64,000 bases of DNA, taken from the NCBI GenBank assembly GCA_963675575.1, contig OY776378.1, forward strand, positions 1,674,001 through 1,738,000, read 5' to 3'. Positions 51,484 to 61,473 of the stretch are shown here, one piece after another. The notes under the pieces were generated by a model. That model ran no database searches, was not told the DNA's origin, and was given only the letters and a program-made list of their open reading frames with translations. Numbering within the stretch: position 1 is the stretch's first letter; each line of letters opens with the position of its first letter. The position numbers and the translations under genes are program-made. The DNA is from JAGLOK01 sp963675575. Its GTDB lineage: Bacteria; Bacillota; Clostridia; Christensenellales; UMGS416.

Positions 51484-52947
51484 TCATTTCCCTCTTTTCT
51501 TTATTGTGAATTTCAAAGTTGTGCCCACACCGACCTCACTTTTATCAATCCATATTTTTCCCTGGTGTTGGTCTACTACTGCCGCAACAATAGCAAGCCC
51601 TGCACCGCTTCCTTCAACATTCCTATCGGAATGTGCTTTCCTAAACAGTCCGAAAACTTTCTCATGCTGATCCTCCGGAATCCCTTTTCCATTATCTATC
51701 ACGGAAAATTCGTACGCATTCCCGATATCTTTGCAAACAATATCAATTTCAACATTTCCTTTTTTCTCATCCAGGTATTTGATGCTGTTGCTTATAAGAT
51801 TTTGAAATACAGTTTTCATCCACACAGGCTGACAATAGATTTTTGGCATATTTGTATATTTTATTGAGACGTTTGTTTCATTTATTTTAGAGAACAATAC
51901 TTCTTTCACTTCACTAAGAATCTTATGAACGGAAACTTCGCTAAATTCTATATCCGTGCGTCCAACTCTGGAAAGCACAAGCAAATCATCTATCATTGCC
52001 GCCATCTTAGTTGAAGCTTTAATAATTCTATTAAAATAATCTTTCGCCGTATCATCAAATAATTCTTCGTAATCTTCCTTGATAAATTCCGAAAATGTTC
52101 TGATACTGCGGATAGGTTCCTTCAAATCATGGCTTATAGTATATGAGTAGTTTTTAAGCTTAATATTTATATCATTTATCTCGGCATTCTGTTGAGTTAT
52201 AAGTTTGCTGTAATGTTCACCCCTTATAAGTATAAACATTATTATTACAATGTAGGCTCCCATGCGAATCATGTGCCAAAGCCACCATGTCGTATGCCAA
52301 ATTTCAGAATATTGGAATGTAAGGCTGCTTGCCGCAAAAAGAAATGCTATTGCGAACATTAGCTTTGACATAAGATGCTTATGTTTTAAATCTTGGGAAA
52401 GATAATATAGCGCGCTGACTAAAAACATAATCCCCGCAACAGAGTTAATCATTTTCGCAAAAAACGTAAATCCATGTTCTATTGTCATACTTGGAATATT
52501 GTTTCTGAAGATTATTGTTAAAATTCCTATTACAGCAGTAAAAGCTATATATGAAATAAGTACCGCTTTGCTAATCTTCACCGAGTTCTTTTTTATGTCA
52601 AAAATAATCGAAATTAAAAATCCTATCGAACCAAAAAGCATCGCTAAACTGTTTAGAAGAACGAACTCCTCCCCTGGCATCACACAGCTATGTATCACAA
52701 GCAAAATACCCATGCTTATAAACCCGATGCCCGACACACCTGTTTTTTCGGATGATTTCAGGCTGTCAATATATAACAAAATCCCAGCGATGATAGCGGC
52801 AAACGCACCCATGGCTTCTATGGTTGAATGAACCACAAGGCTTTCCCAAATAAGAAGGTTGTTTTGCTCATTCATTACCAATATTATACCTATTGCTGTT
52901 ATTGCTATAGGTATAATAATATAAAGTTTATTCTTAAATTGGGTCAT
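51484..52947 (-). CDS. Membrane histidine kinase
   Basis: 487 aa. About eight N-terminal membrane segments (from IIIPIAITAIGIILVM to MGAYIVIIMFILIRG) form the sensor. HisKA carries the phospho-His in YSYTISHDLKEPIRSI (the SHDLKEP variant seen in phytochrome-like kinases). HATPase_c has N box NLISNSIKYL, G1 DNGKGIP and G2 GSGAGLAI. It overlaps the upstream receiver-GGDEF gene by four bases. The signal is unknown. Confidence 0.88.
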   Translation of the reverse strand: MTQFKNKLYIIIPIAITAIGIILVMNEQNNLLIWESLVVHSTIEAMGAFAAIIAGILLYIDSLKSSEKTGVSGIGFISMGILLVIHSCVMPGEEFVLLNSLAMLFGSIGFLISIIFDIKKNSVKISKAVLISYIAFTAVIGILTIIFRNNIPSMTIEHGFTFFAKMINSVAGIMFLVSALYYLSQDLKHKHLMSKLMFAIAFLFAASSLTFQYSEIWHTTWWLWHMIRMGAYIVIIMFILIRGEHYSKLITQQNAEINDINIKLKNYSYTISHDLKEPIRSIRTFSEFIKEDYEELFDDTAKDYFNRIIKASTKMAAMIDDLLVLSRVGRTDIEFSEVSVHKILSEVKEVLFSKINETNVSIKYTNMPKIYCQPVWMKTVFQNLISNSIKYLDEKKGNVEIDIVCKDIGNAYEFSVIDNGKGIPEDQHEKVFGLFRKAHSDRNVEGSGAGLAIVAAVVDQHQGKIWIDKSEVGVGTTLKFTIKKRGK

Positions 52948-53942
52948 ACAGTCATTCCGTGCGCGATATATTGACTGTCTTCATAAAACGCGACACCGTT
53001 TCCGCCTCTTTCTTTCACACTGTACATAGCCTTGTCCGAATTGCGGAATAAATCACTAAAATCAGTAATATCTTCATCGTATAAAGCGGTGCCAATTGAC
53101 ACGGTATAATATGTGTCCACATTGTCCTCAACAAATACAATCTTATCTTTTTGCTTAATATAATCATTTATTTTTATCTTTAAGGATGCGGTAAGCAAAG
53201 CGCATTTGTCCAAGTGTTGCTGTAAAAACTTTTCCCCATTACTTTTGTTCATTTCCACCAGAATTAAAACAAACTCATCGCCGCCATATCTGCAAATGTA
53301 ATCTGTGCATCTTATACTGTCTTTTATGGTCGAAGCTACGATTTTCAGCACTTCGTCTCCCACGTGATGCCCATATTTATCGTTTATATTTTTAAAATTA
53401 TCTAAATCAATTATATTCAGAGAAAAAGTTTCCATTCCCCTTTTGCACCTTGCGATTTCTTCTTCCATTTTCTCCTGAAAAAACCTTCTGTTGTTTACTC
53501 CGGTCAGTTCGTCAATATACAGCAATCTCATAATTTCTTCCTGCTGAATTTTGGTTTGAATTTTAAGATTAGTTTCTGTTATAGCGTTTTTAATAGCTAA
53601 AATAAGACTTTCTTTGGATAGATTGTCTTTAATCAGATAGTTCGCCGCATTATACTTTATGCATTTAACCACGACATTGGGATCTTGTTCATTCGTCAGC
53701 ATGATAACCGAGATGTCCGCAAAATCCTCCTCGTTCTGAATGATATCCAATATCTCCGTTCCCAGTCTGCTGCCAAGATTATAATCCAACAGTATGCATT
53801 TGGGCTCACATTCTTTTAAGAAAGAGATAAAATCTCCGATTCCTTCATGATAGTGAACATCGTATTCGTCGCGTATTAATCGCTCAATGATTAAATAGTC
53901 GTCCGCATTATCATCAATTACCAGTATTTTTTCTTTAACCAT
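52944..53942 (-). CDS. Receiver-GGDEF response regulator (diguanylate cyclase)
   Basis: 332 aa from ATG 53942 (GGGAG eight bases upstream). The N-terminal receiver has DDNADD, the phospho-Asp in CILLDYNLGSRLGTEIL, VIMLTNE and a Lys in YLIKDN. The GGDEF domain opens YIDELTGVNNRRFF and has the active loop YGGDEF with an RxxD I-site five residues before it. First gene of the operon with the kinase and the single receiver, so c-di-GMP output follows kinase activity. Confidence 0.9.
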   Translation of the reverse strand: MVKEKILVIDDNADDYLIIERLIRDEYDVHYHEGIGDFISFLKECEPKCILLDYNLGSRLGTEILDIIQNEEDFADISVIMLTNEQDPNVVVKCIKYNAANYLIKDNLSKESLILAIKNAITETNLKIQTKIQQEEIMRLLYIDELTGVNNRRFFQEKMEEEIARCKRGMETFSLNIIDLDNFKNINDKYGHHVGDEVLKIVASTIKDSIRCTDYICRYGGDEFVLILVEMNKSNGEKFLQQHLDKCALLTASLKIKINDYIKQKDKIVFVEDNVDTYYTVSIGTALYDEDITDFSDLFRNSDKAMYSVKERGGNGVAFYEDSQYIAHGMTV

Positions 53943-54271
53943 GCTACCCACTCCCACAATAATCCTAATTATTTAGTAATCTATCTATAATTTGCCTAAA
54001 ATGTATATATTATATTTTTCATATATGTCAATTTAGTTATATGTATTGTATCGGAATAATATTTGGATTTCCACAGATAATATTTACCATATGCATTGAA
54101 TTATTCATCTTTTATGCAAAGAAAAAAAAGTATGTTTTATAATAGTGCCGTGCCCTTCCTCCCAGTCATTGCATACAAGATATTTCTGCTTCGCATATGC
54201 AAATTACTTTGCCACTGGACACAAAATTTAATTTGAAGTATCATTATGTGAGACAAAAAAAGGATGGAACA

Positions 54272-55645
54272 ATGGAAAAAAATAAAATGGGCTATGTCCC
54301 AATACCAAAACTAATCACAACAATGTCACTTCCGGTGATATTTTCAATGCTTATTCAAGCGCTCTACAACGTGGTCGACAGTGTATACGTTTCCCGTGTC
54401 AGCGAAGAGGCGCTAACCGCCGTATCACTGGCTTTCCCGATGCAGATGATAGTAATCTCCGCGTTCGTCGGGCTATCTGTGGGAATAAGTTCATTGATAT
54501 CAAGAAAACTCGGAGCCAAAGACAGCGATGGCGCGATGCAGGTGGCCGAGCACGGTGTTCTTATCGCGGCGCTATTATATGTAGGCGTCGCACTGTTGGG
54601 CATCTTCGTGGTGCAAAACGCGTTCAGCGCATTTACAGACAATCAGACCATCATAAAATACGGCATCACCTACATCCAGATAGTAATGATATTTTCATTC
54701 GGCAACATACTAAACCAAACCGGAATGAGTATATTCCGAGGCACAGGTGAAATGGTAAAGCCGATGATAGCCCAGCTTATCGGAGCGGTTCTTAATATGA
54801 TTTTGGATCCGATATTTATCTTTGGTTATTTAGGCTTCCCGGCAATGGGTGTGAAAGGCGCTGCGATAGCCACCGTCACAGCCCAGATAGTCGCCATGCT
54901 TTATATTTGGAGTCAGCTGCTTTCCGGCAAATCCCAGCTTAAAATGAAGATAAAGAAATTGGTTTTAGACATTAAGATTGTGGGACAGATACTGGCTGTA
55001 GGCATTCCATCAGCCCTTATGCAGGGTCTGGGTTCCATCATGCTCTTTTCAATGAATTTTATACTCTCGCGTTTTGGTGATTCTGCAATAGCTGTTATGG
55101 GCGTATATTTCAAGGTACAGTCCATGGTGTTTATGCCGGTTTTCGGCCTGTCGATTGGAACTATGCCTGTCGTAGGCTTTAACTACGGCGCAAAAAACAA
55201 GGCGCGAATGAAGGCCGCCATCAAATTCAGCGCGATTGCGGCGGTAATATTCATGGGCTGCTGTCTTGTGATATTCCAAGCTTTGCCCAAACAGCTCATG
55301 TCGCTTTTTAACCCCTCTGCACAAATGCTCGCGATAGGAATACCCGCTTTTAGAACAATTAGCTTGATGTTCCCTCTGTTTGCTATATCGGTAATTTTTT
55401 CAACAGCATTTCAGGGCTTGGGAAAAGCATATTTCAGCTTGATAATATCAGCTGTAAGGCAGTTAGTAATTCTGATACCAGTCGCGTTTATTTTAGCCAG
55501 CCTTGGCAATGTGGATTTAGTTTGGTTCGCCTTTGTTATCGCCGAGAGTGTCGGCGTAGTTCTTACAATTATTCTGTTTAAACGGACATATGCAAAGAGC
55601 GTCCACGGCTGGGAAGACTTGCCGGAGATTCCTGTCAGTGAGTAA
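54272..55645 (+). CDS. MATE family exporter
   Basis: 457 aa from ATG 54272 (AGGATGG seven bases upstream). Twelve membrane segments in two halves, each opening with the typical motif (PVIFSMLIQALYNVVDSVYV in the first half; VGIPSALMQGLGSIMLFSMN in the second), plus RGTGEMVKPM and FGLSIGTMPVVGFNYGAKN. A Na+- or H+-driven antiporter for drugs or metabolites. A 330-bp region upstream holds only a -10-like TATAAT at 54138. Confidence 0.88.
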   Translation: MEKNKMGYVPIPKLITTMSLPVIFSMLIQALYNVVDSVYVSRVSEEALTAVSLAFPMQMIVISAFVGLSVGISSLISRKLGAKDSDGAMQVAEHGVLIAALLYVGVALLGIFVVQNAFSAFTDNQTIIKYGITYIQIVMIFSFGNILNQTGMSIFRGTGEMVKPMIAQLIGAVLNMILDPIFIFGYLGFPAMGVKGAAIATVTAQIVAMLYIWSQLLSGKSQLKMKIKKLVLDIKIVGQILAVGIPSALMQGLGSIMLFSMNFILSRFGDSAIAVMGVYFKVQSMVFMPVFGLSIGTMPVVGFNYGAKNKARMKAAIKFSAIAAVIFMGCCLVIFQALPKQLMSLFNPSAQMLAIGIPAFRTISLMFPLFAISVIFSTAFQGLGKAYFSLIISAVRQLVILIPVAFILASLGNVDLVWFAFVIAESVGVVLTIILFKRTYAKSVHGWEDLPEIPVSE

Positions 55646-55696
55646 GATATTGGATTTAATTTTCTAGGTAATTTTTTCATTTAAAAATATATAATC

Positions 55697-55735
55697 AGCG
55701 CCCTTTTACGCCTTTGACGTAACGGGCGCTTTTTT
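55697..55735 (+). terminator. Terminator of the MATE gene
   Basis: AGCGCCCTTTTACG/CGTAACGGGCGCT hairpin followed by TTTTTC. Confidence 0.8.
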
Positions 55736-55827
55736 CAATTACTCGGGGGCGTGCGCCCCCGAACCCCTGCTTGGGCGCGGTAATAATTTGCGTTTACTTC
55801 CAATAAAACAGCTAAAGTTCAAACCCC

Positions 55828-56442
55828 CTACTTTCCCCAAACCCCAACTCCCCGCTCCATCGCGAGATCTTCCGCATCAAAAATAATATCAGCGTACTTG
55901 TAGTCGTCATATAGATACCGAGTTGTCGCCAAACCATTAGACACCAGCTCAAACGCCAAAAGCTCACCGTCTACCCACACCCAGGCGAGGAGACGGTCAT
56001 AGTTGTCGTATGTCCCAGCGGCTTCATCCGCTTCAAGTATAATCACAGCCGCGCTCTCCAAAGCCTCACGCGTGAAAGCCGTTGCTTCATCGCCATATGG
56101 CTGGGACGCTGCCCCATCTCGACCAATCTCGGGAGTGTTTATGCCCACAAATCGACATTTGATGTTTATCCCACCCATGATGAACGAAGCCGTATCGCCA
56201 TCAGTCGTACGGGAATATCCGACTATCTCATAGCCGTCGTCAAAAAAGTCCATAGCGGAAAAATCAACGTTCGGCAAAACCGGAACGTTGTCTAGAGCCT
56301 CTTCCGGAGCGGGAGATGCAATCTCCGAGGTGAGTTTAACCTCAGCGGGCTCTTCTAATACGTTGAACACTTCGCTTAATATGCTACAGCCGGCAAGCGA
56401 GAGACAGAGTACCACTATCAAAATTATAGTAAATTTCTTCAT
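55828..56442 (-). CDS. Secreted thermonuclease (SNase) lipoprotein
   Basis: 204 aa from ATG 56442 after GGAGGAATT. Signal IILIVVLCLSLAGC with lipobox. SNase fold: TTDGDTASFIMGGINIKCRF, VGINTPEIGRDG, YGDEATAFTREAL, YDNYDRLLAWVWV, LVSNGLATTRYLY and RGVGVWG. The catalytic Arg/Glu positions (CRFVGINTPE, DRLLAW) are kept. Degrades extracellular DNA/RNA at the cell surface. Monocistronic. Confidence 0.88.
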   Translation of the reverse strand: MKKFTIILIVVLCLSLAGCSILSEVFNVLEEPAEVKLTSEIASPAPEEALDNVPVLPNVDFSAMDFFDDGYEIVGYSRTTDGDTASFIMGGINIKCRFVGINTPEIGRDGAASQPYGDEATAFTREALESAAVIILEADEAAGTYDNYDRLLAWVWVDGELLAFELVSNGLATTRYLYDDYKYADIIFDAEDLAMERGVGVWGK

Positions 56443-56556
56443 AATTCCTCCTAGTGATATTATACAGGCTTGAGTGAGAAAATTGGAACGAAAAATCAAT
56501 TTACTACGTCAAAATAAACAAAGGTATAAACAATTGTAACAAATGTAATAAATATG

Positions 56557-56585
56557 TTAACAAAATATTAAATTTGTGTTATGAT
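56557..56585 (+). promoter_or_regulatory. Promoter of the large surface protein
   Basis: TTAACA, 17 bases, TATGAT, 73 bases before ATG 56658. Confidence 0.6.
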
Positions 56586-56657
56586 ACTATCGAAATGGGA
56601 TAATATTCAAATAGATCGAGTAAGTTATAGTATGACAGGATACTTTGGAGAAAAATT

Positions 56658-59600
56658 ATGTTAAGAATACTACGAAAAAAAATGCCTATAATATTAGCCA
56701 TGATTATGGCGGTTTCTCTTTCGTCTATATCCACGGATATAGCTTTAGCAGCCGATATAACTGAAACATTCGTCGCAGAAACTCCCAATAGCACAACTTT
56801 TTCAGAAGGCACGCTTACATTCAATATCACAGGAGGGAATCTTCACATTACAGAGATTTCAGGCTGGGGTCAAAATGATGACTTCTTTGTTGATAACGAT
56901 GGCAATGAAAAGTATGCCGCAGAAGTTTTTGGTTCATTTAAATCTACGGGCGCTGATTTTAACGTAAATAGTTTGTATGTGTCTGCTATAAATGATTCTT
57001 TAAATGTTACAAAGAATAATAATATCTTGATTCGCGGAAAGTTGGATGGCTCCACTGTATTCACACACACACTTTTAAAAGAAGATATCGATGACACAGG
57101 GTTAAACAATTATTATACCTTTGTTGATTTAAGTAGTTACAGTTCCAACGTTATAGATGAAGTGGAATTTGAAGTTGAAGCTAACGCATCATATTTTGTT
57201 TCTTTTCTTATGATTGATAATTTCAAATTTTCTGAAGTAGCCCCAAATGATGCACCAGTGGCATCATCCGTGCAAATATCCGGGAATAAGATTTACGGAC
57301 AGACGCTAACGGGCAGCTACAGCTACAGTGATAACGACAGCGACGTTCAAGGAACATCGACATATAAATGGTACCGTTCTGATAATACATCCGGATTAAA
57401 TAAAGTACAGATATCAGGCGCGACGGCACTGACTTATGTTTTACAAGAATCTGATGTAGGAAAATATTTAACTTTTGAAGTAACACCAGTCGCACTGACC
57501 GGGACAAGCCCCGGAACAGCGGTGGAAAGCGACTATACAACAGTAGTGGAAAAAGCTGATTGCGCCACATCCACAGGCATCACACCCGTGCTATCGGGCA
57601 AAACGGATACCATCGTGACGTTAACTGCTGTTTCAGAATATGAATATATAATAGTAGCAAACGACGCTGCCACATCAACTGGCACATGGCAAGACAGCAA
57701 TGTGTTAACAGGACTTACCGCAACCACAGATTATGATACATATCAGCGTGTGAAAGAAACAGCCACACACAAAGCTTCTGCGCAGTCTACAAAGCTTGAT
57801 GTAACGACTGAGAACCCGGCGCTTACCGGGACCGTGGGGATTACGGGCACTGCCACATTTAATGAAGAATTAACTGCAATATACTCTCCTGGTAACAATA
57901 CAGGAACATTATCTTACCAATGGGTTCGAGGAAGCTCCGATATTTCCCTAGCCACATCACAAACGTATACTCTCGTGGCCGATGATATTGGTCAGCAAAT
58001 TTCAGTGAAAATATCAAGCAGTGTAGAATCGGGTACTTTAACAAGCACTCAAACTTCAGCTGTGGGGAAAGCTGACTGTGCAACTGTAACAGTAATTACG
58101 CCAGTACTCTCAAGCAAAATGGATACTACCGTGACGTTAACTGCTGTTTCAGAATATGAATATATAGTAGTAGCAAATGATGCTGCCACATCACCTGGCA
58201 CATGGCAAGACAGCGCTGTGTTTTCAGGGCTAACATCAACGACTGCCTATGACGCATATCAGCGCGTAAAGGAAACAGCAACGCACAAGGCTTCCGCAGA
58301 GTCTACAAAGCTTGATGTAACAACAGACGCTTCGATACTTACCGGCACAGCCAACATCTCAGGTACACTTGTTGTGGGGCAAACGCTCACCGCCACTCTT
58401 GTCGGTGGAAATAATACCGGCACGCTTTCTTATCAGTGGGTTCGAGGAAGCACAGGCCTAGCAACCGCAACATCTTCAACCTATTCTCTAGGTTTAGATG
58501 ATATAGGTGAGAAAATATCCGTTAAAATCACAAGTTCTGTTGAAACAGGAACTATAACAAGCGCGCAAACAGCCGTTGTAGAAAAACAAGACTGCGGTAT
58601 CGCAACAGGAATAACACCAGTTCTTTCTTCTAAAACTAGTACATCTGTCACACTAGTTAGTGAAGTCGGATATGAATATAAGGTCATTGCAAATGATGCT
58701 GATATTTCAACCGGCACATGGCAAGACAGCACTTTGTTTATGGGGCTTACCGGTGGTACACAATACGATTTCTACCAAAGAGTAAAGGAAACTTTGGCTC
58801 AAAAGCCTTCCGCAGAGTCCCCGAAGTTAGATGTAACAACGGACATAAGTATAGCCTTGACCGGCACAGCATCAATATCCGGAACTACAACATATGGATA
58901 CACCTTAACCGCAAATTTGAGCAGCACAAACAACTCCGGAACGCTCTCATATCAGTGGGTGCGTGGCAGTAGCGATATTTCATTGGCAACAAGTCAAACT
59001 TACACCCTTACAGCTAGCGATGTAGGACAGCAAATAAAAGTGAAAATCACAAGCAGTGAAGAGACAGGAACTATTACAAGCAGCGCAACTTCAGCTATTT
59101 CAAAAGCGGTCAGCTCGCCCACAACGGGAGTAGCACCTGTGCTTTCAAGCAAAACAAGGACCACCGTTACGCTAACCACTTACACTGGCTACGAATATAT
59201 AGTGGTAAATAACGGCGCAAGCTTCACTACCGGAACATGGCAAAGCAGTAGCTATTTTTCCGGGCTTAGCAGTGGCACCTCATATGACTTTTATCAAAGG
59301 AAGAAAGAGACATCTTCACATTATGCCTCCCATGTATCGTCAAAGTTAGATATTAGAACTAATTCTTCAAGCACTTCTACAACTGCTACACCCACACCTA
59401 CGGCCACCCCAACTGTTACAGTAACCCCGGAGCCAACAGCTACAGCTACACCGATTGCCACACACACACCTACCCCAACACCTATAGTAACGGTAATCAA
59501 AACAACTTTGACTCCTCAAACGATTCAAGACGGCACAAAGGAAGGAACAGTAATTGTAGAAATCAAAGTTTCCGACCTTCCGGCAGGCACGAGGTCTATA

Positions 59601-59873
59601 AAAACTTCTGACAATAGCGTAATTGATATAACCAGCACTGATTCTGTATATATAACGGTTAATGAAGAGGATATTAACAATGGTGTGTTAGAAATTGTAA
59701 CTATCAATGAAGAGGGCGTAGCTTTTGGCGCGGTTACCATTGACATAGGCAATCAAAAAGAATTAAATGACAATAAGCTGCCTATATGGCTTAAAATTAT
59801 AACAGGCATAGTGATCTCAGTAATAGTGTTTACAGGGATTTATATTATAGGATTAAAGCGCAGGAGATATTAA
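56658..59873 (+). CDS. Large repeat-containing cell-surface protein with C-terminal membrane anchor
   Basis: 1071 aa. Signal peptide IILAMIMAVSLSSISTDIAL. Residues about 35-190 look like a carbohydrate-binding-type beta domain (LHITEISGWGQNDDFFVDND). Then about four repeats of a paired unit: an Ig-like part (LTGTASISGTTTYGYTLTAN, GTLSYQWVRGSSDIS, VGQQIKVKITSS) and a second part (TPVLSSKTDT, YEYIVVANDAA, GTWQDS, YQRVKETATHKASA, KLDVTT). A Thr/Pro linker (TATPTPTATPTVTVTPEPTA) precedes a C-terminal domain (IVEIKVSDLPAGTRSIKTSD ... IVTINEEGVAFGAVTIDI), LPIW, a membrane helix and KRRRY, shared with the 26529 gene. An adhesin or S-layer-type role is inferred. Confidence 0.78.
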   Translation: MLRILRKKMPIILAMIMAVSLSSISTDIALAADITETFVAETPNSTTFSEGTLTFNITGGNLHITEISGWGQNDDFFVDNDGNEKYAAEVFGSFKSTGADFNVNSLYVSAINDSLNVTKNNNILIRGKLDGSTVFTHTLLKEDIDDTGLNNYYTFVDLSSYSSNVIDEVEFEVEANASYFVSFLMIDNFKFSEVAPNDAPVASSVQISGNKIYGQTLTGSYSYSDNDSDVQGTSTYKWYRSDNTSGLNKVQISGATALTYVLQESDVGKYLTFEVTPVALTGTSPGTAVESDYTTVVEKADCATSTGITPVLSGKTDTIVTLTAVSEYEYIIVANDAATSTGTWQDSNVLTGLTATTDYDTYQRVKETATHKASAQSTKLDVTTENPALTGTVGITGTATFNEELTAIYSPGNNTGTLSYQWVRGSSDISLATSQTYTLVADDIGQQISVKISSSVESGTLTSTQTSAVGKADCATVTVITPVLSSKMDTTVTLTAVSEYEYIVVANDAATSPGTWQDSAVFSGLTSTTAYDAYQRVKETATHKASAESTKLDVTTDASILTGTANISGTLVVGQTLTATLVGGNNTGTLSYQWVRGSTGLATATSSTYSLGLDDIGEKISVKITSSVETGTITSAQTAVVEKQDCGIATGITPVLSSKTSTSVTLVSEVGYEYKVIANDADISTGTWQDSTLFMGLTGGTQYDFYQRVKETLAQKPSAESPKLDVTTDISIALTGTASISGTTTYGYTLTANLSSTNNSGTLSYQWVRGSSDISLATSQTYTLTASDVGQQIKVKITSSEETGTITSSATSAISKAVSSPTTGVAPVLSSKTRTTVTLTTYTGYEYIVVNNGASFTTGTWQSSSYFSGLSSGTSYDFYQRKKETSSHYASHVSSKLDIRTNSSSTSTTATPTPTATPTVTVTPEPTATATPIATHTPTPTPIVTVIKTTLTPQTIQDGTKEGTVIVEIKVSDLPAGTRSIKTSDNSVIDITSTDSVYITVNEEDINNGVLEIVTINEEGVAFGAVTIDIGNQKELNDNKLPIWLKIITGIVISVIVFTGIYIIGLKRRRY

Positions 59874-59982
59874 CCTTGTAGAAAAAAAAGTTTAAACCCC
59901 CTATTTCTGGGCTTTTAACTTATCACCAATAAAAATTATTAAACCTTAGTTTTGCATCTGCTATAACAATCCTCAAGCAATT

Positions 59983-60014
59983 AAAAAAGCCCCCAACCTT
60001 ACGGCTGGGGGCTT
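59983..60014 (-). terminator. Terminator of cspA
   Basis: AAGCCCCCAGCC/GGTTGGGGGCTT hairpin, then TTTTTAATT on the minus strand. Confidence 0.85.
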
Positions 60015-60027
60015 GGTTTATCTTTTC

Positions 60028-60225
60028 TTAGATAACTGTGATGTTTTCAGCTTGAAGACCTTTGGGTCCTTTTGCTACGTCAAACTCTACGTCTTGACCT
60101 TCTTCGAGGTTTTTGAATCCTGAAGCGTTGATTTGTGAATGATGTGCAAACACGTCATTTCCGTCTTCGCCTTCGATGAAACCATAACCCTTTTGTGAAT
60201 TAAACCATTTTACTTTACCTTGCAT
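60028..60225 (-). CDS. cspA: Cold-shock protein
   Basis: 65 aa, the normal length for the family. MQGKVKWFNSQKGYGFIEGE holds RNP1 (KGYGFIE), and DVFAHHSQI is RNP2 (with His-His in place of VHFS). Ends KGLQAENITVI. An RNA chaperone that melts structured mRNA in the cytosol. ATG 60225 follows AGGAGGC. The 5' leader is about 125 nt, as expected for cold-inducible csp genes. The exact paralogue name is uncertain. Confidence 0.93.
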   Translation of the reverse strand: MQGKVKWFNSQKGYGFIEGEDGNDVFAHHSQINASGFKNLEEGQDVEFDVAKGPKGLQAENITVI

Positions 60226-60358
60226 ATAGATGCCTCCTAAAATTATTCTTAAATCTTTTATACTGCTAATAAATTTTTAGGATGTTCGGCAATGCTTAAT
60301 GCAATGTTAAAACGCTAATACTTTATTATACAAATACTTCTAATTTAAGTGATGTCTA

Positions 60359-60387
60359 TTTATACCATTAATAAGTCCGTATGTCAA
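60359..60387 (-). promoter_or_regulatory. Promoter of cspA with long leader
   Basis: TTGACA, 17 bases, TATAAA. Predicted transcript start near 60352, giving a leader of about 125 nt. Confidence 0.75.
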
Positions 60388-60596
60388 GTTTTTTTCGTTA
60401 ATAATGTTTATCAGCCTCTTTTACAGTATTATACCAGAAAATATTCTCTTTCTCCACTCATGATAATTTTATAGATTATTTCTATATTCCGGGCCTTGGC
60501 ATCATTTTAACTGCTTTATACTACAATTTTCTTTTTATTAATGATATTTATCTATAAATGTAATATAATATAAGCTAGAGAATAAAGAGGTAAAAC

Positions 60597-61094
60597 ATGT
60601 ACACAAAACCGAATCCTCCTGAAAAATATTTAAAATCAATCCTATTATTTTTTGCAATAGCCGGGCTTATAGCCATAGGTCTTGTAGTAGAATCAAGGAT
60701 TAATTACTATGAGGTTCCCGATTCTGCTCTAAAAGTGCGCCTTGATCTTAACAAAAGCGGCTATGTCAACCGCTATGATAAAATATATACTATCGTTAAG
60801 ATTGACATTCCCAAAAGCGGGCTAAGGGATTTGACCGGAATAGAATATTGCACCATACTCGAAACTCTCTATATTCAAGATAATAATATCACTACACTTC
60901 AGCCACTTGAAAAGTTGTCTCTAAAACATATAAATATCGCCAATAACCCTATTGATGATATTAGTGTATTGCTCGAGATGGGAGAGCTCGAGGAGGTAAC
61001 CCTGTCAAGCGGAAACATCCCTCAGGACCAAATAAACGCATTAAAATACAACGATATCCCCGTCATCATTTTAGACGGAAAGCTTTTGGAATAA
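60597..61094 (+). CDS. Membrane-anchored LRR-like protein
   Basis: 165 aa, ATG after AGAGG. One membrane segment (YLKSILLFFAIAGLIAIGLV), then a short internalin-type leucine-rich region: LRDLTGIEYCTILETLYIQD, NNITTLQPLEKLSLKHINIA, NNPIDDISVLLEMGELEEVT. About three repeats, probably outside the cell. The binding partner is unknown. Confidence 0.68.
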   Translation: MYTKPNPPEKYLKSILLFFAIAGLIAIGLVVESRINYYEVPDSALKVRLDLNKSGYVNRYDKIYTIVKIDIPKSGLRDLTGIEYCTILETLYIQDNNITTLQPLEKLSLKHINIANNPIDDISVLLEMGELEEVTLSSGNIPQDQINALKYNDIPVIILDGKLLE

Positions 61095-61146
61095 TAAATT
61101 TCAATTTATTTCCCCGACGCAGTTCCGTAAAAGTTTTCTTATCTAA

Positions 61147-61257
61147 CTATTCATCGCTCATCTTTTTGTGTTTTTTCCTTCTCGCTAAGCTCAGTCCGCC
61201 AAATCCGGATATTATCGCCATATAAAAACCAAAGTCGTACCACCACTCATCGGCGAA
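61147..61257 (-). pseudogene. Duplicated 3' end of the 63073-63384 gene
   Basis: Reads DEWWYDFGFYMAIISGFGGL, SLARRKKHKKMSDE-stop, closely matching the C-terminal 37 residues of the lipoprotein at 63073. No 5' part or start codon. It is followed by about 200 bp without recognisable features before the next gene. Confidence 0.75.
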
Positions 61258-61473
61258 TGATACATTCGCCTTTCGATTTCGAAGCTTCGTTTCTCATCGA
61301 TGGTCTTACAAAACGCAAAAAACTCGTTCCTCGTGCATTTTTGTGTTTTGCGCTTTTTATCCTATTTTATATAATTAACAACTACTTTTCCGTCACATGT
61401 CCGTAAAAGTTATAAACTATCTGTTTTTTTCATACGTCGTCTGATTTTCTATACCTATAACGAAAGAGTATAT

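Noticed and set aside
59750..59873. LPxTG sortase signal at the end of the large surface protein
   Set aside because: The motif is LPIW, not LPxTG, and the helix follows at once; listed instead as an unassigned anchor module.
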